From assembly GCA_933228675.1 (NCBI GenBank), contig OW121742.1, positions 105,347,740-105,411,739 of the forward strand: 64,000 bases of DNA, in the 5' to 3' direction. The position numbers were made by a program, and so were the translations under genes. The DNA is from Stomorhina lunata (Eukaryota; Arthropoda; Insecta; Diptera; Rhiniidae). The notes under the pieces are model-generated. The model saw only the letters and a list, made by a program, of their open reading frames with translations, was not told the origin of the DNA and searched no databases. Shown piece after piece: positions 1 to 11,940 of this stretch; the stretch's first letter is position 1, and every line of letters starts with the position of its first letter.

Positions 1-204
1 TTCTTTGTTCTTTATCCATTTTAAATCTCACATTTGACAGAAAAAAATGTAAAGAGTGCAATATCTTTATACTATAGAGTCTTTGCGTTGAGTTTATGAC
101 CGAAATAAAAATCTTACCCACCTCTCGAGTATGTAAAACCTCTCAGGTATGTATAACTCTTGCCAAAATAAGACAAGGTAGACATTTTATACATCAATAA
201 AAAG

Positions 205-1560
205 GGAATTTTATCCTATATTCTTAAATGAGCAATAATTGTATGTATATATATATAAATATCTCGAAAACGGCTCTAACGATTTTGATTAAATTTGAAA
301 GGTCGGTATCTGTTTGGACATATGGGTCGAGTAAGAAGGAACTTTTGGAAACTTTGCCTCTAAAGGGGTAAAAAGGGGAAAAATCGAAAACGTTAGATCT
401 CCTAAAGCAATAGACAAAGAAACAAAATTAATATTATGTTTCGAACAACTATAAAAATAAGTAGACAGGTGTTTGGTACTTTTTTGAAACTATGAACAAT
501 AGGGGGTAAAAAGTAGAGAAAGTAGTTTTTTTGGTACTATTTTTAATCCACACTTATCTTTTGAGCCAAAGAATACAGAAATTAACTTTGTACTAGAAAA
601 AATATTAAACACTTATTTGGTACTTTTTTGATTTCGGGGGCCAAAATGGGTAATAAATGGATAAAATTATAACTTAAGATCTCATAAAGTAATCAAATAG
701 GAACGATATATTAACTGTGTTTTTAAAAAATTTACTGTTTTCAATTGGTACCAAAGGAGTACCAAATATTAAGATTGAACTTTTTTAAGATTAGGGGATA
801 AAAAGGGGAACAAATTGGTAATGTTATAACTTTTAACAAATGAATGTTTGTCTATCTGTATGTGCTTTATAGAATAGTAAACTATGCATTTGATCATGTT
901 ATGCACTTCAGCAAAGTTGTTGCACATGAGCCAGCGAAGGTTGTTAATTTAACATGACTAATTTCCGACAGATGGCGCCACTGAAAATTACTCAAAATGA
1001 TTTAGATCGTGAACTGCGTATTTGATCATGCTACGATCTTAAGAAAAGTTGTTACGCAAAGAGGCGACGAAGGTTTCTTAGTTTGTATGACCAATTTCCA
1101 GCAGGTGGCGCCACTGAAAATTACTCAAAGTGAGTTAAATTGTAATCTGCACATTTTATCATGCTGTGATCTTTAACAAAGTTGTTAAGGAGGAGCCGAC
1201 GAAGGTTCCTTAGTGGGTATGACCAATTACCGATAGGTGGCGCCGCATAAAATGACTCAAAGTTAGTTAAATCATAAACTGTGCATACTATGATCTTTAC
1301 CAAAGTTGTTGCGCATGAGCCGACGAGAGTTTCTAAGATGGTATGACCTATTTCCAAAAATTATTCACAATGAATTGAACTGTAAACTATGCATTTGATC
1401 ATGTGTTGATCGCACAAAATAAATAAAATAATTTAAAATTAATTGGATATTTGTGTGCGATGTCTTTCCTATAAATTAATTTATTTCTCTAATACCTTAT
1501 ACAATAAAATATTTGTAAACTTTAAAATTTGCTTTGAAATGCCTATCCTAAAGCATTAAA
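205..1560 (-). mobile_element. Fragment of the 2.26-kb CCCAGCTA element, reverse orientation
   Basis: Read on the minus strand, this stretch matches the right two-thirds of the complete element at 36483-38742. It shows the same order of parts: GCTCATTTAAGAATATA, a CGTTTTCGATTTTTCCCC stretch, AAAAAGTACCAA motifs, then 130-bp repeats. The CCCAGC termini were not seen, so it is truncated or badly decayed. It contains three to four internal units between 870 and 1390. Confidence 0.7.
870..1395. repeat. Tandem units of about 133 bp with GGTGGCGCCAC
   Basis: The GGTGGCGCCAC motif (GATGGCGCCAC in the first unit) recurs at 971, 1104 and 1236, spacing 133 and 132 bp. Each unit also carries TGATCATGCTATGATCTT-like and GAGCCGACGAAGGTT-like segments. 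A fourth, shortened unit lacks the GC-rich motif. The same unit occurs at 37080-37690, 45660-46030, 46620-46745 and 51310-51620. Confidence 0.8.
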
Positions 1561-2389
1561 TAAATAAATAAATAAACCTAAGTTTTGAATATCATTTTGC
1601 AATTTATTGCAAAAATCTCTAAAACTATACAAGGTATTAGAATGAATTTTGGAAACAGTATAGACCAATGTATAAGAAATCCAAAAATATTAATTTTAAA
1701 AGGAGTTTTAAAATTTTAATGAACATTTTTGAATACACATAAGTACCATTTTTGCAATAAATTTATATAATTTTCCAACATTACCTTGTAATTTTTTAAT
1801 TTTTGAAGAGAGTATGTATCAATATCTTACAAATTCAGAAATATAAATTTCGAAACGAGTTCTGAAATGTTAATTAACATTTTTGAAAACGGAAGAGTGC
1901 GCTTTTTAAAAAATGTTATTTTTTTTTAGAAAAACGGGCTGTGTGATCCTATTTATGGCCGGGCCCTATCAGATTTTTGCATAGACCTTACAAACATCAC
2001 ACTCTAAATAACTTAATTAAAAAAGGTTTTGAAATCCATTTTCCAGAATCCTAGCATACCAGAAGTCTCATCTTCGATCCCAAGTTTGAAGAAATGGAAA
2101 CTTGACTGCACCTTTCGAGACTCAAAATATATATTAGACCATGGGCTTCACTTTAATTCTCGGAACATCTGAACGATAAAGCAACATTATTCTCTATTCC
2201 ATTTTTATTAGTGTGTTTGCATATATCATTGGTTCTTAAGCGAATTAAAATAGAATCTGCTTGCACGTCTTCAATCTAAAACCGACTTGAGTATTTCCGT
2301 AATGTCTCAATATCTAAAAGTCTTGTTCCGTAAGTAAATGAATAGGGCTCTAATTCCTTTGACTTAATGATCATCTCTAGTTTTCGGAA
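1561..2389. other. Intronic AT-rich DNA, nothing recognised
   Basis: No splice-bounded open frame, RNA gene or repeat was recognised here apart from short A/T runs and a (TAAA)n stretch near 1557. Confidence 0.5.
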
Positions 2390-4110
2390 TTATATAAAAA
2401 ATTATTTAACAATTAAAATTATAACAGTTTTGTAGGGAACATTTTCGGAGGATAACAGCTTTTTTTAAGAAAATTGTTTAAATATAAAAGTTTTGCTTAA
2501 ACAATTGCTCTGCTATGATAAAATTATAAGGGAAATCCTTCAAAAATCAAAATTATAACAGTTTTGTATGAAAAAAATTTCGGAGTAGAACAGTTTTTTT
2601 TAAGAAACTGTTTAAATATAAAAGTTATCCATTAACAATTGTTCGCCTCTACTGGTATAATATAAAAAAAATTGTTTAACAATAAAAATTATAACAGTTT
2701 TATATAAAAAAATTTCGGAGTATAACAGTTTTTTTAAAAGAAAATTGTTTAAATATAAAAGTTTTCCATTGGCAAATGTTCGGTTATAATAAAATTATAT
2801 AAAAAATTGTTTATTTTTTAAAATTATAACAGTTTTGTATGAACAAATTTTGAAATATAACAGTTTTTTTTAAGAAATGGTTTAGATACTAAAGTTTTCC
2901 ATAGACAATTGCTCGGCTATAATGTAATTATATATTAAATTGTTATCAATCAAAATTATAACAGTTATGTGAGAAAAAGTTTTGAGTATAACAGTTTTTT
3001 TTTAATTTTTTTATATTAAAGCTTAAATTTTTTTTGGCTATAGTGGAATTATATATGAAATTGCTTAGAAATAAAAATTATAACAGTTTTGTATGAACAA
3101 TTTCGGAGTATAACAGATTTTTCTTAAAGAATGTTTTTTAATTATAAATGTTTTCCATGAACAATTGCTTGGATATAATATAGTTATATAGGAAATTGTT
3201 AAACAATCAATATTATAACAGTTTTGTATGGAAAAATTTTGTAAATTTTAGTATAACAGTTTTTTTTTAAGAATTTTTTTTAAATATTGAAGTTTTCCCT
3301 AGACAATTGCTCGGCTATAAAGAAATTGTTTAACAATCAAAATTATAACAGTTTTGTATGGAAAGTTTTTGGGAGTATAAAGTTTTTTTTTAAGAAAATT
3401 ATTGAAATATAAAAGTTTTCAATAGACTATTAATTGGATTTAATGAAATTAACAGTTTTGTATGCAGAAATTTCGGAGTATAACAGTTTTTTTCTTAAAG
3501 AAAATTGTTTAAATTAAAAGTTTTCCAAAGAAAATTGTTCGGCTTTAATGGAATTATACAGAATATTGTATAACAATAAAATTATAACAGTTTTGTATGG
3601 ACAAATTTTGGAGTATAAGAGTTTCTTTATAAGAAAATTAATTAAATATAAAAGCTTTCTTTAGATAATCGGCTATAATGAAAATAATAAAAAGAATTGC
3701 TTAACAATAAAAATTATAACAGTTTTGTATGGACAAATTTTACAGAATAACAGTTTTTTTCAAAGAAAATTGATTAAATTAAAAGCTTTCTTTAGATAAT
3801 CGGCTATAATGAAAATAATAAAAAAAATTGTTTAACAATAAAAATTATAACACTTTTGTATGAAAAAATTTAGGAGTATAACAGTTTTTTAGAAAAATTG
3901 TTTAAATTTTAAAGTTTTTTATGACTAATTATTCTGTCTTAATGTAACATTATATTAAATTTTTAAGCAATCAAAATTATAACAGTTTTATATGGGCAAA
4001 ATTTGAAGTATAACTGTGTTTTTGAAAGAAAATTGTTTAAATATATAAGTTTTCCTTAGACGGAATTATATAAGAAATTGTTTAACAATCAAAAATATAA
4101 CATATTCGCA
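2390..4110. repeat. Degenerate tandem repeat of about 125 bp, ATAACAGTTTTGTATG type
   Basis: A phrase built around AAAATTATAACAGTTTTGTATG, then GGAGTATAACAGTTTTTTTTAAG, AAATATAAAAGTTTTCC and CAATTGCTCGGCTATAATG recurs a dozen or more times with many substitutions and small indels. The divergence between units points to an old array. It merges into a simpler repeat after 4190. Confidence 0.8.
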
Positions 4111-4189
4111 TTTAAACATTTTTTTGGAAGAAAATTGTGAATTATTTAGCAGAAAAATGTTTAAGTCAGGAACCGTAACTGTTATAACT

Positions 4190-4960
4190 TTTATCGTAAA
4201 AGTCAGATAATAAGAACTATTATTTGACTTTTATTTATTCGAGCAGAAATAAAAGTTATTTTTTAACTTTTATTTTTTTTTTTTATAAAAAATAACAGTT
4301 ATTTTTGACTTTTATTTTTTCAAGCAAAAATAAAAGTTATTTATTAACTTTTACTTTTTCGAGCAAAAATAACAGTTATTTTTTTTTATTTTTTCGAGCA
4401 TGAATAAAAGTTATTTTTTGACTTTTATTTTTTCGAGCAGAAATAAAAGTTATTTTTTAACTTTTATTTTTTTAAATTCATGGTAAATTCATTAAAAAAA
4501 AATTTCAAACAAAGATGATTTTTCAGTAAAAATAATTTGCATATACTCAAAAATTAATGGAGTTGAGTTTTGCAATCACAATTGGGGTTGAAAATACAAA
4601 AATAACTTTTATTTCTTCTCGAAAAAATAAAAGTAAAAAAAAATAACTTTTATTTCTGCTCGAATAAATAAAAGTCAAGAAATAACTTTTATTCATGCTT
4701 GAAATAATAAAAGTCAAAAATAACGGTTATTTTTGCTTGAAAAAATAAAAGTTTAAAAATAACTTTTATTTTTGCTCGAAAAAATAAAAGTTAAAAGTAA
4801 CTCTTATTTTTGCTCAAAAAAATAAAAATCAAAAAATAACTGTCAACAAATAACTGTTAAGCATCGCATTTTATGATAATTTGGTCCAAGACTATCAAAA
4901 TGGTATACTTGGTTTTATTCTCCGAAATTTCCTTAATTAAAAATTCAAAAATAACAGTTA
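4190..4960. repeat. Large imperfect palindrome of AAAGTTATTTTTTGACTTT units
   Basis: From 4190 to about 4490 the unit reads AATAAAAGTTATTTTTTGAC then TTTTATTTTTTCGAGCA. From about 4600 to 4850 the same unit appears reverse-complemented (TGCTCGAAAAAATAAAAG). The two arms flank a roughly 110-bp non-repeated centre, so the block could fold back on itself over several hundred bases. Confidence 0.75.
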
Positions 4961-6960
4961 TTTTCGGTCCCTGGTTTAAGTATAAGAGTTTTTTATCGAA
5001 TATTTTTAGAATTTAATAATTTATATACCAAATAGTTCCATTATAACAGTTTTCTATAGGAAATTGTTAAAGAATACAAGTTTCGTGTTCAAAATTTTTA
5101 GAAAATTTCTAAAGTATAAAATTATCCAAAACAAATTGTTCCGGTGCTACAGAATTATTACAGGATTAGAGTATATAACTTTCCTCTAGGAAATTACTCA
5201 ACTATAACAGTTTTTCATCGTAAATTGTTCCACTGATAAAGAAGATATCAAAAATATTTTTATTTGAATAAATATTGCGAAAGCTTAATTGAACCAGCGA
5301 TGATTCTCCTCTTCAACTGGCTTAAGCAGAAAAGGAAGATAAATTTTTCAAAAGTTTGTTTATCTTCTCAAAAGGTTACTTTTCTAAATAAAGTCATCCT
5401 TCCTTTAAACGTGAAAATATTCTATGCAAAATCCTTAAAAAGGAGTGACAATTCCATACAAATATTTGACAAACTAAAAACGATTAAGTCACAAAAAAGA
5501 AACATCTCTCCCTCAACACCATAAAGACAGACAGCAAACATGAAATATTAATCAATTTCTAAGAAATCTTAACCCTGAAGCTAAAAAAAGAAATGAAAAT
5601 GAAATGACTTTCATTCTGTCGTGCCATCAAAAAGAAACCTTAAGAGTATTTATTTATTTGAACAAAGATCAAGGCCATTTACATGACAAACTTTTGTGTA
5701 CGCAACTCCAGCTCAGGCATTTTGACAACAGAATATCTATGTATAGCCTTTTATCATTATTGTTGCTATTTTGTATGTATTTTGTTGCTTATCTAGAGTT
5801 TTCAAAAAGATATCAAAACACATTCCAAAAAACATTTGCATGATTATTTTTCTGCTATTTTCTTCTACTTTAGAGCCATAAAATTATGAAAATTTTTTAT
5901 CAAGATGAAAATGAAACCCTTTTTGTCATTTCATTTCATTTCTTTTCATTTTTTGTGACAAGACAAGAGTGAAAAATTTTAACATTCCAAATACGAAAAT
6001 TCCATTTAACTCATATTGACTTGACAGCAATTATGAGTTTGTTTTCTTCAAGTCCCCTAAAAGCAGGCAACAAATAAGTTAAGGGAATAATAAAAAAGCG
6101 GAGAAAAGCAAATAATGAAATTATTATAAAGAGCCTTGAGGCGTAAAGAAACAAAAAAAAGTAATAATTTTCATAAAAATTGTTGCGGAAAACCCAAGTT
6201 TATTTGTTTCTAGAATTTTATGACTTTTTTTTGTAAGACTTCATCATTTATATAAAAATGATTATGTTATATATGATGATAAAGAAAATATGGTAAACAG
6301 ACAAGCCAATAAGGTGGAATTCTAATCAGAACCTTTACAAAATTTAACAATATCAATTCCTAATCCCCCCTTTTCCTAAACACGCCTTTAGAAAGTTATT
6401 CTTCTTTAAAACACCCCCCCCTCCCCTACAAAAAAGCTTTAAATAGAAAAATTATGAAAATATTTTTTTTCAACCATTTCGACTTACAAAAACAAAAGAC
6501 TCAAATTCTAAAACCATTCACATGCCAATTTATTTTGTCAATTTATTTTCTAAAGACCACATATAAATGTTTATGGAAACCATTTTTCTTATAACGGCAA
6601 TATATGGTTATGATTGCCTTAGAAAACCGTAATGGAACCCTTTTTACTATCTAGCACTTTTCTATTTAATGACATGTCACAAATATAATTCAAGGGGAGG
6701 GTATTTTAGATTTGTCAATTTGTTTGTCACAAACCACAAATTGATGGTTTTGAGAAAAATATATTTTAAAAGTTATTATCTGGGAAAAGGATAGAATAAT
6801 TTTAGAAAAACTAAAACGTACATATTTTTTCATAAAAAAGGCATCATTTCCCTTAAAAGGTACTTATTATTTCTTAAAGAGGAAAAAAGTACTTTTTTCT
6901 TAAAATATTACTTTGTAAGAAAAAAAAATGCAAATTGTCTGAGTATAACAATTTTTGCAG
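4961..6960. other. Intronic DNA without recognised features
   Basis: Decayed ATAACAGTTTT remnants continue to about 5220. Short open frames at 5264-5524 and 5604-5843 are AT-biased, lack splice context and resemble nothing I know. CATTT-rich low-complexity sequence lies near 5930 and a C-rich stretch near 6410. Confidence 0.45.
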
Positions 6961-7160
6961 TTGTTGAAGTATATGATATAGATCGAAAACTCAGAATAGT
7001 AAGCAAAAATGGTGTAGCATCCCAGCAAAACTTTGGTAATGGCAAGTACTCTGATAACTGGTTACCTTGTAACGACTACAACATACCATCCGAATAAATA
7101 ATAAGTTATTACAGAAGTACTTATTTGTAATTAAGATGGTAATTTAAACTGAATGGCCCC

Positions 7161-7171
7161 GGTTCAAATCC
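7161..7171 (+). promoter_or_regulatory. B-box-like motif GGTTCAAATCC
   Basis: This is a full match to the Pol III B-box consensus GGTTCRANNCC within the left part of the transposon. In copy 2 the first G is T (41344-41354). No convincing A box precedes it at normal distance, so function is doubtful. Confidence 0.3.
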
Positions 7172-8003
7172 CACCAAGGACAACAATTTTTTTTAGTTTT
7201 TTTTTATTAAAAGAGTCTTTTTAAATGATTTTTGGATTTTAAGAACTTAAATATTATCTTCTGTAAAAAAAATTGTAAAACTAACTCACGTTAATGAAAA
7301 AATACCATCATGAGTCAATTTTGATTATGTAGGGGATGTTGAATACCAAACACGATTCTAATTGGTCTTAACTTGGTAAGCCCAACTTATCTGGGTCATC
7401 CTTCATCTCAACTGTGGACACACACCTCCTCATGGTATCACCCGGGGAGCTAGTTTAACACCCATTAATATTGTGAGTTAACATGTTCCGAGAGTTGTCC
7501 CATAAGATCGATAAAAATGGGTTAGGATTACGGGCTAGTAACCCTCTCTTGAAAAAAAAAAATACAATGAAGAGGATAAAATTAGAATTGAAATGTCCCA
7601 CTACCTAATGTTAGAGGTGGATGTCCGAAACTTCGATAGAAAGACCAAGTAGAGGAACATTTTTCAAAGCTTGGCCTATAAAATTGGAGAATATTCGCAC
7701 AAGATCGAAATCCATGGAATTCTAAAATATGCTCGGACTTTGACCTTAACAGGTTGTAACATTTAAGTAAGTAAGATTCAATCTTATGTAAAAACTTATA
7801 CAAAAAAGAAGATTTAAATTGTTTAAGTTTTCAAATAATTTTAAAAAAGTTTTAAAATAATTACAAAAAATCGTATAAAAATATTTTTCCGAAAATTACA
7901 ACAAAGCAAAAAAAGCGGGGAAAAACAAAGTTATTTTCACATGATTTTGGATCTAAAAATAAAAATTGTTTATATTAATTTTAAGCTGCTAAGTTTTCAA
8001 CAT

Positions 8004-8074
8004 ATGAAGTAGCTCAGTGGAAGAGTCTCTGCCTAGCAGTCGGAGGGTCTGGGTTGGAGCCCCCCATGGGATCA
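8004..8074 (+). ncRNA. tRNA-like sequence inside the transposon (copy 1)
   Basis: An A box (TAGCTCAGTGG, from 8010) and a B box (GGGTTGGAGCCCC, near 8051) lie at tRNA-like distance, with CTCTG/CGGAG as a possible anticodon stem and AGC in its loop. The acceptor stem does not pair well, and the B box has C-to-G against copy 2. It is a tRNA-derived remnant, not a functional tRNA gene. Confidence 0.45.
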
Positions 8075-8435
8075 TAAAAAAAATTTTGTATTTCGTTTAA
8101 AAATATATGTTTTTAATAAAATATGTTGCTTTCAAATTGCTTACCCAAGTCATTACTTTTCTGCAATTGGTAAGTACTTGCCTCCAATGAAATCCCCATG
8201 TTAATGTAATGACTTAAACAGCGAATGAGTAAGTAGTTCGTGTTCAATAGTTTAACTGTTTAACTCATTATTTGGTAATGAAAAGTTTTACTGGGATACT
8301 TTAGGGATTTTCAAAATAATTAATTTTGCAAAAAGTTTAATAAAATTTGGTATCTAAACATATCCGTTTGTTTGTCAAAAAAATCAGTTTAAATGAAATT
8401 ATTTTACTGTCAGGGAACTTTTGACAAATAAGCAA

Positions 8436-11400
8436 GAATGCAGTGAAGCTTATACCATTCACGGATTTACTTGTCCCTATAGTCACTTTAAATTAAATCG
8501 CAAAAAAAACTCAATCAGTTCTTTACAAAAAAATTCTTATAAATAATCGATCGCACCAAAAAGTAACAATTTTTAAAAAAGTTGAATTTTTATCACAAAT
8601 TTCCGCTTAAAAGTACATTTGTAAAGTTGACGATATATTTCTCTTTTTGCTCTTAAAAATAAAATATTGTTCATCTCGATCATTTCAAAACGTAACTTTT
8701 CAAATCGATTGCACCAAAACGTAACTTTTTACTTTTTCAAATCATCCCGGCGTTTAAAAACGCTAATTTATTAAACAGATAACTTCGTCTTTATTGCCAT
8801 AGAATATGATCTTTTAACAATCTATAGTGAAACTAGTAAGAGTATTGTATCCGGCTCTACCGAGTCTTATATACCCATCAACAAAGAAAATATACTATAA
8901 AGATATTGCAATCCATAAATTTGTTTTTAATCAAAATTTGCTGAAAAAGTGCCAAAAAAAAAAAACTTGGGTAATTTTTGACCCCATGTCTAAAAAGCGT
9001 TAAAATATTTTTTTTAATCAAGAAGACTTTGCCTTAGTATAAAATAATTACTTTTAAGTATATTTATAAAAATTCAGTAATAAATTAATAATATTACGTA
9101 TTTAAAAAATAAAAAAACTATAAAAAAAATCAAATTTTTCATTTTTGACTCCGGAAAAAAAGGGTTAAGTTTACCCAATTTTAAAAACAAAGAACCTGTT
9201 TATATTTTCCATAGTATGGATAATTTTATTCCATACAAACATTATTAATATTGAGTATAAATAAGATATTTGAAGCATTTAGTCAATTTATAAGCAAAAA
9301 ACTAATTTTTTTTGCGAAATTCATCGAATTCGAACACAAGGTACGGGAAAATGGTTTGAGACATCGACCTCAATTTTTTTGAGTTTTATTGTCTTTTTTA
9401 TCTATTTGAACACACCGATGAGAGAAATTCAAATTTGTAATATTTTTTTAACAAAATTTTCAAAAAATTAAAAAATGCGTTTTGAAACCCACCTGAGAAA
9501 AATTACCCATTTTCGATTATGAAAAAAACTAAGTAAATATTGTTATATTTTAACAAAATTATACTATTAAGTACTACAAGTCCTGAAATGATAAACCATG
9601 TCTTACTTTGCGAGTTTTTGTCCAAAGTATTTTTTTCTAGCGGTTTAGCCTTAGGCTTATTGTCAAGGACACGAATTTTTGGGGGAAAATCGCAATAACT
9701 TCAAAACTATTTTATGGATTTCAAATATTGATTATTTTAATTAAAGCTGCATTAGTTCACTTTTAGATTCTATATCTCTTCTCTTTAAAATAAATTGTAA
9801 ATGGACGAAATGTAGCAAAAACTGCAAATACTCTCAGTTTTCCCCATACAAATGGTCTCAAAAACTTTGTGCCCGTTGTGCGGGCTCGTATCCTAAAAAT
9901 AAATCAATAATATTTTGCACACTTCCGATTGACATAATTTGGCCATATAATTTCACTATAAGAAGTCGATCAGAGACAAAAGTCAAAAAACGACCCACCC
10001 TAATGTGTAGTGTCCTCTTAAATTCGTTGCCTTCTTCATTTCCACCAATTTTGCGTATTGCCCATAAATACCCATTACATTTATGACTTTTCTTTTAACC
10101 CCATTTTTTGTTTGGCAAATCACTCCCTTAGGGATATTTTGTTAAAATTATCATTGACATATGTAGAGTCATTCCTTCAAACCCGCATTATGCCTACACT
10201 TACATATCATTTGAAATATTTTATAACTTTATAGAAGATTGTCATTCATTTCGAATATTTCGTTATGAGTTTTTTCCCAACGTCTTCAACCCTTTTGTGG
10301 TTTATTTGCTGTTTGGTCATAACTTGAGGCAATTTTCTTTTTGAATGTTTATGTGTTTGAGAGTTCGATTGTATGTACATATATGTATGTCTATGTGTCT
10401 TGCCTTATTTGTGGCAGGCTTTGGGGGCTAAAATTGCTTTTTTTTAAGGTTTTGACATCCAAATTTATAACAAATCATAAAATATTTATTTTTTCTTGGC
10501 AATTTTCTTTCACACTTTCAGTTGGTGTCTGTGTGTGCTTGTTTGTGAAAATTGTGAAAATTTAATCATATTTTATCAAGTTTTTTTTTCATTTTAGAGT
10601 TGGCAATAAAAATTGGGAATATGTATTTTAATATGTTTTCTTTTTAGATTTTTCGATTAAATGATGTATTTATTATAGCTACAATATTTTTAAAAGGGTT
10701 TTAAATATTTTTGCATAAATATATGGAAATTATGCGAATGATTTAATCAGAATAGAATGAAATTGTCTGAAAATATGTTATTCTTTAAAAATTTAAAATC
10801 CCCTTGAGGTATGCAGCATAAATTTATTTTAAAAATAGGCTAAGGATTCTGTGGATTCTTTAAATTGTCATTGAATAGCTCTCAAAATATAATAGCTCCC
10901 TAAGGTATGCTAAAGAAATTAATACCAAGAATATGTATCTGATTCATTGGGCGTATACTTGATATTGTAATTAAATATCAATCATACGACAAAATCGTTT
11001 TATTTCTACCAAGAATTTTTCTTTAATTTATTAACAATAACAAACAAATTTCCCACACATGAATTGATATGCCAATTCATTTCCTCTTAATTTTGCTTCA
11101 TCTCTTTAACATAACGAAAATATTTATTTTCTTCCGAAATTTTTTTCGTTATTTTTTTTTTCGGAAACCATTTTTCTGATGCTTTAAGTATGAATTTATT
11201 TTTGCCTGAATATTTCATTTAATTAAAATTAATCATAACATTTATTTATACGAAAACATTAATTTTGTTGCCTGCGGTTTCATGCATGCCTCGCTAAGGC
11301 ATGAAGCAGGAAAAAGTATGCAAAGAATATTTTATTAATTCATTTTGTATCCAGGTAATAAAGTTAATATTAAAATGCTAATACTAATGAAGCATGTGTG

Positions 11401-11940
11401 GTTTTTCGGTAATATAAATTAATATTAACAAATTCATAATGAAAGCTGGATAAGCTTTAGTTATTACTTTTGGCAATAACAATAACGTTAACCTATATAT
11501 AAAATAAAATGTATACATATGTATGTATGTATGTATGTATGTATATTTGTTGAAAATTTTATATGTTTGAGGGCGTTAGTTATAACGATATATATATATG
11601 AGTGTGTGTGTATTTTATATCCTTAGGTAAAAAACTAAAACTAAACTGTCAAATTTTTTAAAAATCTAAAAAATGAAAACAAAAATTTTATTAGATTTTC
11701 AAATCCAACCCACTGTGCAAAAAAATTAACTTTACCGAAGAGTATACAAAATTATTAACTAAAATTAACATTTAAAATTAAATATTTTGGTTTGATAAAC
11801 ATCTGCTCACATTTATCGAAAAAAATATGCCAAATTAATCCTTATATGAAAATCTTGTTATTTTTGTTTAAAAATTTAAAGAAATCTGAGCAAAAATTAT
11901 TTATTTAATATGTATGATTGATATTCAATTACAATATCAA
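8436..11940. other. Intronic DNA, no gene recognised
   Basis: The part from 8880 to 10010 has the texture of a dispersed repeat (TTTGACCCC, AAAGGGTTAAGTTTACCC) but no ends were found. A short (TATG)n microsatellite lies at 11513-11543 and GT-rich sequence near 10370-10550. Short open frames here have no splice context. Confidence 0.45.
11513..11543. repeat. (TATG)n microsatellite
   Basis: About seven tandem TATG/TGTA tetranucleotides, typical simple sequence repeat. Confidence 0.8.

Larger units (their letters stand above)
7021..8295. mobile_element. 1.28-kb non-autonomous DNA transposon with CCCAG termini, copy 1
   Basis: The element starts CCCAGCAAAACTTTGGTAAT and its right end, reverse-complemented, reads CCCAGTAAAACTTTTCATT, so the TIR is about 14 bp with one mismatch. 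AT lies directly outside both ends, consistent with a 2-bp target duplication. A second copy at 41214-42484 is nearly identical along its whole length. There is no transposase-length open frame; the 73-codon minus frame at 7582-7803 is not family-like. Internal Pol III-like boxes lie near both ends. The superfamily is unclear; 2-bp duplications are known from ISL2EU-type elements, but that is only a suggestion. Confidence 0.8.
6971..8435 (+). repeat. 322-bp family unit split by a transposon
   Basis: The left half (about 6971-7020, GATATAGATCGAAAACTCAG to GTGTAGCAT) and the right half (8296-8435, ATACTTTAGGGATTTTC to TTTGACAAATAA) are adjacent segments of the dispersed 322-bp unit seen intact at 61323-61967. 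They are separated precisely by the 1.28-kb element at 7021-8295, giving a paralogous empty site. Confidence 0.75.
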
